A stretch of 64,000 bases of DNA from Microvelia longipes (taxonomy: Eukaryota; Arthropoda; Insecta; Hemiptera; Veliidae): assembly GCA_018340805.1 (NCBI GenBank), contig JACMZG010001911.1, positions 52,165,657 to 52,229,656 on the forward strand, in the 5' to 3' direction. Below the pieces are notes generated by a model. It worked only from the letters and a program-made list of their open reading frames with translations. It was not told the DNA's origin and made no database searches. Below, piece after piece: positions 48,495 to 61,100 of this stretch (position 1 is its first letter; every line of letters begins with the position of its first letter). The translations under genes were made by a program, and so were the position numbers.

Positions 48495-48765
48495 AAGCGA
48501 TTGAAGAATCAGCTACCGTCGATACTTGCTGTTGGATATGAATATCCCTGGACCGGTTTCGGCATAATGCCATCATCAGCAGGCAGGGCAGCACTCGAGC
48601 TCTCAACTAATAAAGTTATATCAGGGATTAACTTCTAGTCTCAATGAGCACGACGAGCCCTCTGAAGATGTCATTTGCCGTTGAAGATGGCGTTATGCCG
48701 AAACCGGTCCAGGGATATTCATATCCAACAGCATGTATTGACGGTAGCTAATTCTTCGATTGTCT
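48495..48765. mobile_element. Foldback element with about 70 bp inverted ends
   Basis: GCTACCGTCGATACTTGCTG, TTGGATATGAATATCCCTGG and ACCGGTTTCGGCATAATGCC (48510-48573) return inverted at 48692-48760, flanking about 120 bp. It lies 140 bp past the rdgB stop codon, probably in its 3' UTR. Confidence 0.85.
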
Positions 48766-48905
48766 GACTTTTTGACTAAGATTAAAGTTAGGCACTGAAT
48801 AAATGGAGATATTTACTTTATACATTTAAGATAGTCTAACTGTGTCTATGTCTATCTAACTATGTCAAGTTTGACACTCTTAGAGATAAAATGTTTATAA
48901 TTAAT

Positions 48906-49169
48906 TTACCCTCTATTCCTGATTGAGGAAGTGTTGACTTTAGAGCCGAGAAGCATTCTGGCATTGCCTTGAGGTGGTCTTGCTCTCCCTCTAGCCGACA
49001 TGCTAGTCAGATGAGATGCATACCCATCACTGAGTATCGTTGCTTGATTGTGATGCTTCTTAGATACTTTGCCGACTATATAGATTTGACTTGGTGTTAG
49101 TCCCAATGAGCTATATACACTGATATCCTTACTGCTTCCATAAGCTGCATGAATTATCATTTCATGATC
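48906..49169 (-). CDS. rdgB: rdgB terminal exon: end of LNS2 and stop
   Basis: 264 bp exon, acceptor TCTGTAG. Encodes [42 protein letters not shown] and RPPQGNARM, then 17 residues to TAA. The QGNARM end is typical of the family. Confidence 0.95.
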   Translation of the reverse strand, partial: DHEMIIHAAYGSSKDISVYSSLGLTPSQIYIVGKVSKKHHNQATILSDGYASHLTSMSARGRARPPQGNARMLLGSKVNTSSIRNRG

Positions 49170-52100
49170 CTACAGAGAATAAATAGCACAAATTATAAAT
49201 TAGTTATAAGCTTAAAATTGAATAATCAATTATTTAATTGAAAACTAAAGAGTAACTTCATGTCAAATGTTTATTTACATATTGCTTGATAATGTCTAGT
49301 AATAATTAATATGTGTGAGACTGAATAAGTTTTCCATTGTGTTAATGGGTGAGAGTGACTTGGAGTTCACTGACTAACTAACTTATAAAATAGACTGCAG
49401 TGAGGGTACTCTATTACTTGATCGATTTATGTTGATGAATAGATTTACCTAAGGGGTTAAATAAAAAGTGTATTTATGCTAGATAGTTTATTCTAGTATA
49501 AACATACTGGGAGATACTTTATAACATACACACACATACAGACTGACAACTTGGTGAAACCCATTCTGGAGGTCTCAATACTTTTCCTGTATACCTACGG
49601 TACATAGGAAAAGTAAAAATCACGAAATACCAGCCTAATAGTGTTTTTATTTTAAAATGTACAATACTATATAGTATAGTATGCACTACATAAGTATATA
49701 CTAAACTTTTATTGATATAAATCAAATATACCTGTATTAAAGATTTGAGGTAAAATGCTTTATGACCAAGCGGATCAGTTGATAGGCCGTCAGCAAAGGA
49801 AACTAAACCCATAGGAAAGTTATGCTGGGATAACCAAGAAAGAACTTGAGATTGTTGTATATCTGGTCGACCTGTTATGTACAGTATCAGGTACCCAAGA
49901 TCCTGCCAATGCCTAAACACATTTCAATGTTTAATTTAGGAATGGTATTAAAATCAAAGTAATAGGAATTGTGAAAAGTCAATCCTTGTGAATGGATCAC
50001 TTCTTCAAGGGCAAATATGAAATGGAATAAATCATAAATTTCCTTCAAAATAATTTAAAATATTTGGCAAATGATAAAATGTACATCTTGACCCTCACAG
50101 ACTTATAGATGGTCAATGACTTTCAAGATTTTTTAGTTAAGCTTAATTAAACTTTGTAAATTAAACTCTTAATTAATTCATTAATTAATACACTTCATTA
50201 ATTAATTAATACACTTTGATTGATTAATACACTTCATTACAGTAATAGTCTTTTAAATGGTGGAAAATCAAACTTATTACTTCCCATTTCACAGACTAAT
50301 CCTCCTTAACTCAGTGCTAAGCAGAAAAGAGCAACTGAATATGTGTACATCATCAGTTTAGTCAGGTCTTAGTTTGATAAACTTTATCATTCTGATTAAA
50401 ACCATAGAAACCTACTATTTCTTTGATACTGCTTATGTTTTCTTATTTTATATTTTTATACACATAGAACCCCCTCCTTTATTTGGATTTCAATTTAACT
50501 GCTCAAAATAATCACTTCATCAATTTAGATTAAATCCCCTATAATAAGACATTTTCCTTACCTATTCCTTATATGAGTGCTCTTTAAGACTCACAGTAAG
50601 TGAAAGAATAGAAATTGCTATACATTTCAAGCTATTTTTAGGTATCCTTAAATAAGCCTTTAGGTCTCCTAAAGGGATCTTTCAGGAGGTCTTAAGGCAT
50701 TCTCTCTTAATGGTCTAATTTAGGTTATGTCATTTGGAATCATGCAGTTAGTTTTCTTTGGATCTATTTTGAAATATTTTCCAATGTTTTTAAAAGCTTC
50801 TTTCCCTGTGATGTTTAATTTAAGTGTAAATGCTTACCTAACAACATCGACAGAGCAAGGTCGTACTTTAGGGTCTCTTCCAGTTACAGACACACTGGCT
50901 GTAAATGAGCCATCTATACTAAATACTACGCATTCAGTCGATGGAGGTATCACAGCCAAGTTAAACTCTACAAAACTTTGATCCCCTCTAAAACAAAGAT
51001 TCATCACTCATTAAGATCAACATCAATATTATAATAGAGTATTTTAATAGTAAAAAAGAAGTGCCTTTGACTCTTTCATTTGCAAACACCATTAATTTGA
51101 TAAGAACCATAATTAGTATTGTTAGGCCAATAGAAAGAAGTTTTGCTAGAAATAGTAACCATATGCATCTCCCTTTAGCCAAGACATTTAAACCAAGGTC
51201 TGCAGTGAGGAATCTCAGGGTTTAGTGTCCCCTGTAACATGGTCTTATTAGCCTTTAGCTGTATTGCATTTGTATTTGTCTTAATGACACAGCTTCAGCA
51301 AGTTTTTAACTGTCAACGATTGTCAACAGTTCATATCAGAAAACATAAGTGCTAGTGCTAAGTGAAATATTCCCCTCTGGATCCACCTCACTAGTTAAAC
51401 CTTAAAATTTGCCATAAAATCAATATTGTTTAAATTAGTAAAATAGGATTAACTTGTCAAACCTCTGAAAAATGTAAAAAATATATAAATAAATATAACA
51501 AAATTTTTAATTTAATAGTTAGAGATAAATATACATATATTGATCATAATAAAAAATAAATAAGATATTTAAAAATAAAAACACATAAATATAACTTCAA
51601 AAATATAAAATTAATTAATAAATTTGTAAAAAAAATATTATATTTAAGTAAATAAATTATATAAGTAAAATAAAAATAAAATTTTATTATATGATATAGT
51701 AATTATTTTTTTATTTATTTGTTCTTTTTTTCTTAGAAATTTTTATTAAATCATTTTAAATTTATTCATTTTATTAGTAATTATAAAAATAGTAATGATG
51801 ACCAAGAGTCACTGGTTCCCCTCCATCAGCACAGGGCTTTTCCTAAAGATGGAGGGTCATATTTCAGTTAATGAGTTACTATTAATGCATGTTAATTTTT
51901 GTTTTAATGTCATGTGATTTATTTTTTTTTTTAATTAATATTGTACAATTTATCAAATAAAATAAAATGTTGAAAAACATCATTAATATTTTTTTAATTT
52001 TTAGCAAATTTCCTTTGAAATGTGCTATTATTATATTTTGTTAAATTTATTTACATCTACCCGGCTGCCTTGACAGTATTTCATAGTCATTGAAAAATAT

Positions 52101-55100
52101 TTGTCAAAATTAGTTTACCTGACAACCATCTTTACAGGATACAGTCCATACGCTAATCTTTTGTCTGGTGGTATGTGATAAGATATTCTTCCATTCTTAT
52201 CAGTTATCTCAGTGTTAAATAAAACCCAACAACCTGTTGCCACATCAGTCATTATGTAAATATCAACCTTCTCACCTGTAAAGAAAATGTAAGAAATTAA
52301 ATAAAAATATTAAAATCAGGTTAGCATCTTTGAGCTCTTCTTAGTTAATAAACTAATAGGTAGACTAAATTGGCAATTTTCCACTCTAGGGTCACGACCC
52401 AAAACTGGGTTGCAGACAATTATTTCTGGGTCATGAAAAAATTATAAGTTAAAATACATTATTTAATTTGGTCATTGAGCTAACTAAGATCGCAGAGATA
52501 GCTGTATAGTGAGTGAAAAATTAAGAGTGGTACTTGCGTTAAACACTACTTGCGTTTATTGAGTTAAAAGGATAAACCATAATATTATTGATATGGTTCG
52601 TCTCACAGCAAGCTTACCAATAATTTTAATACCTAACAGTAAAATATTTTAAAATAGATTGACTCCTTGTTATGAGTAATTATTAAATTAATGATTGTCT
52701 ATAATTTTTATTTTAAATTGCTAAAGGAATTAATAATAAAAAAGTTACCTGTTAATGTTATCATATCAAATGGTCCATACATGAACCGTGCTGCTAACAC
52801 TTGAGCTGATCCTTCTTTTGCTATTACATCATTAGCTCTGTGATTTGCTGCCACTTTCTAAAAATTAAAAATGATACAGTTTTAATAAATAATTAATAAT
52901 AAAAATGATGAGTTAGACATAACAAAATCGAGTGGGACATGTCATTATGTCGAGCCATCAATGATGACGAATGTCGAATGATGGAACAGTCCTCAGATGT
53001 AGCATTGCATTTTGCTTGTTACATTTCCTTGGTGCCTCTCGCACAATTATATTGTGTCAACTATTCATGTTTTGAAAAACTCGGTAGTATCAAAATGATA
53101 TATGTTTTGATTGCCATGCATGATGGCGGTAAGAGAGCACTGCTCGTCTCTGGTAAGTACTTCACATTATATTCTTTGGAATTAATTGAAGGTGATTATT
53201 TATTTACTACACTTTTATCTAATAGATATATTTATATTTAAATATATATTTACTATCTATCTAAGCACTCAATCCCATTCATTTCTCTATTATTTATATA
53301 TTTCATTACTTAAAATATATCTAAAAACAATATGATTGGCTACATTATTTCAGTAATCATATTTTTTTGATATGTTAATTTGTCGTAGTACCTAGTTTTG
53401 AGTTTGAATGTAGACATAAGTCTGTATGCACTATAATTATAACAATAATAATAATTATGTATATTACAAGCAATTACCTCTGTGGTCAAGATCATTTATA
53501 GTGTCAGAATTTATAATGACCTACAAAATGGAGGTCTTTTTAATATTGATCAAATAAATAATAGTCAACTTTAGATGACACTTTCATTGTAATAGTAGGC
53601 ACTACCAGCTAAGGTTGTTCCAGCAAGGATCTAAACAGGCGTAATTACTATTTGTTATTATCATTACTAGTTTCAGTCATATCTTACCTTTATTTTAACA
53701 GATGTTCTCTTCCTGACCCATTTCTCTCTACTTCTAGTTAGATAAGGAGAATCATGACCCTCTTGATCATCAAGTTTAACTGCATCTCCTAATTCAAACC
53801 TACCAACCTAAAAACAATGTTAAAACTGGTAAGTATTCCTCAAGTTACCTTCATTACTGAATAATTTAACCCCTACACAGACTAAATTACCTCCCTATTA
53901 GATTTGTCTATTAATCTAATCTATTACTACCCTTGTAATCTATTTAATATTTTGTACCAAATCTTAAAACATTTCAAATATAATATAAAACATTTTCTCA
54001 ATTAATTGAACTAGAAAAAATCAAATTGTTTATTTTTAACAAAAATTTTCATCTCCATAATGATTTAACTTGATTCGATCACCAATTTTGGCTTTTGAAA
54101 AAAAATGCCTTCAGCCTCTTTGCCGCTCCACATCCTCTTACTTATCCTACACACGTACTCTATAAATAAGGCAAAGAAAAATTGATTTGTTACCTGTCGC
54201 AGTAGAAAAGCTACAACATCAGGCGATTCCCAATAACTTGCATGGAAGAGATGTGGCAGCGCATAGGTTGGGAAATTCATAAGCCCCTCAGGGCAGTAAA
54301 GAGCATAATCTAGCCTTTTGTTCCCCCACCACTGTTCCATCACTGAAAATTACAATCAATGGAATGAGTAAATCAAAGTATCTCTTACATTTAATAGTTA
54401 CAAAATAGTTAGTTAAGAATTGGTTACGAATTAGTAAAGAAATTGTTTTCCTTCATCTGCCAGTAAGGCGTATCCTTGTTGAACTTTTTTAAAATATTTT
54501 TGTGACCCTGTGAGAAAACCTGAAATACCCAAGAAGAATTAGTGCTTAGTGTATTTTTTTTAATTATAATTAAGTCCGCCCAATTAGCATTGGGTATTGA
54601 ATAAGTTACTTAACATACTTGATCTGACTAGATTATCAGGAAGAGACTCCATATGTCCGGATACAACACTCTGTATACTCATTGTTGATGGTTTCCTATG
54701 AAGTCCTAACATATGGTGGTTATCGCCATTACCAAACATTTGCGCATTATTCTGGATCACCTCATCTGTAAACAAAAATAATTTTAATTAGATCCCTATT
54801 GGTTGTGTCCAATGCTAAATCACAATGGTTCTTAATATGACCCCATTTATAGTATTGTTTATAGTTTTATAAACAATACTGTGAAGGTTGTACATTTGAG
54901 ATGCAATGTGAACGGAATTTTCAGCCTCCTCATTTACTAAGCAAGAAATATTCATTTTTACAAAACGATGATGCTTTTGTTAGAAACAGTAAAAATTTGT
55001 ACCACAGATTCATACTTACACATATGATATAGTTGTCCTGTCCCTAAAGGGAATTTCTGAAACCTAGGAACATTAATAGGAGGTATCCTAGTAAATTTGT

Positions 55101-58100
55101 TGTTAATTAGAGGTTCTAATCTAGATGACATTGGATCGCTTGGGTGAAACAGATTGTATACTTGATTCACTCCAGGATTCAAAAGTCTACCTGAAAAAAA
55201 TAATAGAGCAGTAGATATTAACTTAATAATAAACATTAAGCCAATTAGTGTTTAAAGTCTGTTCTTTATACAAAAAAATTTTGTACAGGATACCTTGGGA
55301 CTCTTGTATCAACATTGGTGTCCTTGATTTATCAAATATAATTTTTTAAATAAATCTTAAAATATACTATATAATTTTAAAAGTGTATTTTCACTTTTCA
55401 AATATTTCAATTACAACAATTAAATGTCAAATTAATTATTGATGTTCACAAACTTTAGCCTTTCATTTATATAGGTCCCAATATGCATTATTTTATGTTG
55501 GCTGATAACTTCATTAGAACAAAAAATGTAGATTTCAAATTTCTTGTGCATGTTTCTCATATTTTAGTTTATAAAAATGTTTTAAATATCAACTAAAATT
55601 TATAATAAATTTAAGAGTTATTGCCAACTGAAATTTTAAAATCAAATTCATAAATTCGAAAAGCCAGCCAATAGCAAACTGAAATTTTGTAGATATGTTT
55701 GTCTTCTATAGTAAACTATCAAAGTAAATTAGTTGACTTTTCAAAATTTAACTTATAGGGTTTAACATTTTTTTTTTATTTTCTGGGCAGTACAACTAGA
55801 CTTAAGGATGTATTTGTGTGACAAATATCAACTCTCTAGCATAAACACAGCGACATAGCCTTACTAACTTAGAATAATACTATATATAGAAGGAGGACTA
55901 CTGATAACACGAAAGGCAATTCACTGGTGCACTTAAGTAATGCTGCCACCCTAACAATATTCAATTTTCTAAAAAAAAAGTTGGCAATACCTCCGGTTGC
56001 TGAATTATTATGTGCTACAATTAATTAATGATTAATTATTCATAAAATACTAATATAAATATTGGTGCATTACGATATTTAAAGCATTTTAAATTGCAGT
56101 TTAACGCATTTATTAAAATTATATTAAAAGTAGTCCTCGTCAACTAAATGTAGATTCTTGTATTCCGCCTCCCTTTTGCCATCTAAGACCGGTTTTATTA
56201 AATACTCAGCAGGTGTTTTAAGTTCTAATATTTGTTCTTTGCGATCTTTCTTCATTAAAAGATATTTATGTCACATATTTAAAATAATGTTTTGTTGTCA
56301 GGTCGGCAGCATTACTTAAGTGCACCAGTCAACCGGCTTTCGTGTTATCAGTGGAATTACATTGTGTTTACGGTCCTGTGCTCCTCCTATATATAGTATT
56401 ATTCTAAGCTTACTGAGCTCATTTTTCTTTGGAAAGTTGATGGGAATGTCTAATAGAATTTTATTCTTCTCTAGTTATAGGCTCCATTACTTACTTGGTT
56501 TATCTTTTGGTTTTGACAATTCTCTGTAAGCTAATATTAATGATAAAGGACTTCCAAACATAAAAAACTCTTCTACACGAAAACACAGCCTTGAATTTTT
56601 CAATTCACTGCAAAATAACAGAAAACAAATATTTAATTACATTTGCGGATCAGTGGTCATCCTCTACTTTTTTGCTTAAGAGTCTTAGATTTTTTAGATC
56701 TAAGTGATTTTTAACTCCATTGCAATTGGTTGTAAATAGACACCTATTGTGAACAAAAAGGAAGTTTCTCATTTTTTTATTTACTTACCTTGGGTAGTTC
56801 ATAAATTTAGGGTTAGGTGGGAAACTTTTGGTACCCATCATAATTGGTACAAGTTGTTGATAAAAAATAAATCTAAATGAAAGGCTGTATTCCAATAAAA
56901 AGTATTTTTAGCCACTGCACCTGTCATTAAAAGTGGCAGCTATTATCTCTTAAATTTATGTTGTCAGTATTAATTAAAGAGTTTTAATTAATATTTAAGT
57001 ATTAACTCTTTAAATTTTTCCTATGAGTTGATTGAAAATGAGAAAGTAGGTGTAAACTCCTGTATATCGAGGGTTTGGGTCTATAATTGGTTATAATTAT
57101 TTCATCTAGTTCCAAGTAACTTACTTTTTAAGTTGATTTGCTGAATCAGGATTTGAGAGGTTGAGATCAAAATGGAAATTCTGTCCATCTACATCTATTG
57201 AATTTGATCTTGTCAGAGCATCGTACGCCAGAATGGATCCCATAGAGTCTCCTAAAAAATAAATTACATTAAAATAAACATTATTTACTACCTCCAATGA
57301 TTAGATGACTGTCTTTGTCTATAAAGTTTAATCAAATAACACACAAACTACAACACAAGTATAATTTTTTTGATGAAACTTTGCTGAATATATAAATTTT
57401 AACTTTCCCTAATGTGTTCAAAAACTGTATTGGTATGTAATGTGTTTGCACTGAAAATACTAAACCCAAATTAAACCAAAAATCAAATTTAAGACCTCCC
57501 GAGTGGTTTTACCAGATTGTCTGTAAATGTGTGGGTTTGTGTACATTAGTGTGACTATTTCTATCGAATGACTGATGTACAAAAATCAACCTGTGATCTG
57601 GTTACAAAAAAACCGAGTGGTCTGGTTCTGCTTTTACTCGGCAAATATTTCACAAATTCATAAAACAGAAAAATGTTTCGATCAATTTGAAATTTAGCAC
57701 TCATGAGTGTTATATAAGGCCTACAAAAGTGCTAAGTTGCCTCCTTGTCATGAATATTATAATTTTTATTAAATGACATATTTATGTTTTTTTAAAAATC
57801 AGATTTAGAGTCTGATGGAGACAATGATAAGGAACAATGATATAACTCTACACCTATTATACTACAAGAGTGCTAAATTTCAAATTGATCCAAAAATGTT
57901 TTTATTTTATGAATTTGTGAAATATCTTCCAAGTAATATTGAACGGTGAATATTATAATATTGTCCTCATTTGAATGATGAGGACAATGATAAGAGGACA
58001 GTGATATGATTCCTCCTAGGGGACGAATGATGAGGACAATGGCTTTGATGATGACAATGAGGTGATAATGATGAGAACAATGATAAGGGGACAGGTGATA

Positions 58101-61100
58101 ATGATGAGATGAGAACTAATGATGAGAACAATGGTAAGGGGACAGTGATAATGATGAGAACAATGATAAGAGCTGGTCTTTTGGTCTTTAACACTTTGAG
58201 AGAAATAGTTTACTTTAACATTTCTACAAAACTTGGTAAGTTACTTGTGGAAAAGTTACTTACCAACAATGGTTACTTTCCCAGAGAATCCTTTCCCTTC
58301 CTCAGATGTAATGAATTCCTGGTAGACCCCATTAGCCGATTGTATTGTTTTAGTGACTGCTTCGTTGTAATCAGGTGTGCAAGATGATAGTAAGGGTACT
58401 GCTGCTAGAGGCATTGTGTCGTGTGTCACTTGTGGCATTTCAGGTACCATAGGTGATGCATCAAAACTATATGGACTCATACTGAAACAAATCATATTCT
58501 TTAAATTCAAGTGAAAGAGCATGTAGTGTCATTTATGAGGGTTAAGAAAGCTAAGAAAAATAACCTTACTTATTAAACTAATTCAAATTAGAGTGGAAAT
58601 AAGCAGCATTAAAAGCAATTTAGTTTTTAATATAAAAGGTTTACTATATATGTATCACAGGCATTAGTTCTTTGATCTCTGTAAGTAAAAATATATAAAA
58701 TGTTAACTAAATTTTCATTTTTGAATGTTTAAAAGCATTTGCAAATACATTATATTTTCATTTTTGAATGCTTAAAAGCATTTGCAACTACATTAAATTT
58801 TCATTTTAAAAGCATTTGCAACTACATTACATTGCCAGTTTTAAAACAGTGGTTTTCAGAATTAGGATTGTAGATTTGAGATACAAATTAAATAACATAA
58901 TAAATTATAGCAGATTAAAAATTAAATCTCTTTAATAAAGCACAATGTATTCAAAAATTACAAATTACAGAAAATCAAACAGGGTCAGTAGAGAATAGAT
59001 CTGTCTAAATTCAATTCAATTACCAATTTATCATCATCCATTTCTTTCCATCTCTTCTTAAATTATTTTCATTCCTAAATCGTTTTCCACTTGGTATTTG
59101 TTTTTCTTTTTGTTTGTTCCGAATGATTGAATGCCTTTTCTCCCTCATATTTTCTTAGGAATATTGGTATTTTGTTTTGAGTTAATTCAGAATGGGATAG
59201 GGTCAATCAATCATGTGTTTGAATCTGTCAGTTTGTTATTGATTTAAATTTCTTTATTCAAGTCTTTCACCCAGGTTATTTTACATGATGAAATTATACA
59301 TATTGCATCATGAATGAATTTCATAAATGCTTTATTTAATGTCTTTGGTGAATAAGAGGTTAGAATGTGCAGAATTCATCTTTGTATCTTAGTACATTCA
59401 AACAACTGTATTTTGCCCAAATAACTATAATTGTGATATTAATCAAGTATATTAAAGTTTAAAATTATGTTCTTGTTAATGCAGAATTATATTACATTCC
59501 AGATTTCAATAATCTTTTCTAATTTGTAGTAAAGTTTTTTAACTTTTCTTAGCTATTACCGTGGGTAAATAAAAAAATTGTGTTTTTGTATGTATTTTTA
59601 CATACAAATAAATATTTGTTATTTCAAATTAATTAAAAGTTCTGTCTAAGATTTAGAAATTTAAATTGCAGTGGATGAAGCCTCAATATTCAGCAATTTT
59701 CATCAATAGCCATTATTGCCAAACATGATTCTAGTTTAAACTATTGAATAAAAAACATAATTGTTTGGCCATTGTTAGGACAGGAGTTAGAAGGTTTGCT
59801 AGAAATAGCAACCATGTGTAGCTCCCTCCTGCCCTGGCACTTAAACCAAGTTGTGAGAATTATTGTTTCTAAAGGTTTACAGTGGGGAGTTTATACAAGG
59901 GCCTAGAGTTCCTACAGCACTGCTTATCCGCCAGTTTACAATCCTGCTTATTTCGCAATATCCTGCTTATTACGTCACAGTTCATCACTATATCATTTAT
60001 TTAATTTTAATAGTCAATATATATATAACGTAAATTTAGTGTTCAGTGTTTATAGGTACATCTCCCTTCAGAAACTCTCCACAATGTAAACCCTTTATTT
60101 AAAGCCATCAAATAATTAATTATTACTTTTTATATTCTATATTATATATTTCATACTATTTTATTAATTTTGTTTTTTAAATTTTTTTTGCTCTACCCAG
60201 CTGCCCTAACACCAAACATATTTTGTTGACTTTCCAAACTGTCTTGTCATCTTGTGGTACTTATTATTTATTCCTAAGCAATTTGGCTAGTTACTTTATT
60301 ATCTCAAAATTTTTCCCTTTCTATTTTGTTCCATAAAAGTGCTTCTCTCATCTCTAGATAATTATTTAGTAGGGAATGTTATAATTTGATTACCTGGATA
60401 ATACATTGAGTGGTTCAGAACATGTTGAAGAACAGGGGACAAGTTTAATAGCAACATGCCCAATCATGTTGGGATAGTGAGATCTAATTACTGATTCTAT
60501 GGTCCCTCTGAAAGTTGTTATGTCAGACTTTTTACCATTTACATCTACATTGGCATCTGAAATTTAAGAAACAAAAAAGTGTCATAAATTTCTGTTTCTG
60601 TTAAAGAAATACGTTTTATTGTAAAATAAATAAATAGTGTTTACTATCAACAAACTAACATGTAATATATTTTTAGTTTAAAGAATGTCAATATCTTAAC
60701 ATGTTTTCTATAACAATACATGTTAAGTCTATTTGGTAGTATAGACTGCCAAAAAATAGTTGTTTATAAAATGTTGAGGACCTTATTAACCTACCAAAAT
60801 GACTCAGTTAAAATTCAGTAAACCTTGAGAAGATATCAGATTGGGCTGATTTTTAATATGCATAAACTAATATTATACATATGAAGCTATTCATAACTTT
60901 TACTGTTTCTTGTATACTACCATAGGAACATGTGAAATGTATTTTGTTTATCCTAAAATTCTGAATTCACGAATTCATCAGAAACAGCTGTTTTGGGACT
61001 TTTATCACATTATCTGAGTGATGTACATCTGTTTGTCTCTGTGTGGGTGTCTGTGTCATGCATAGTATAACTCGATCCCACTGTGCTTGTGCTTAAGAAT

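Noticed and set aside
49519..49731. Extension of the LNS2 open frame beyond exon 14
   Set aside because: Passes a good donor (CAG|GTATAT) and reads into a SINE head; the true continuation is the exon at 48906-49169.
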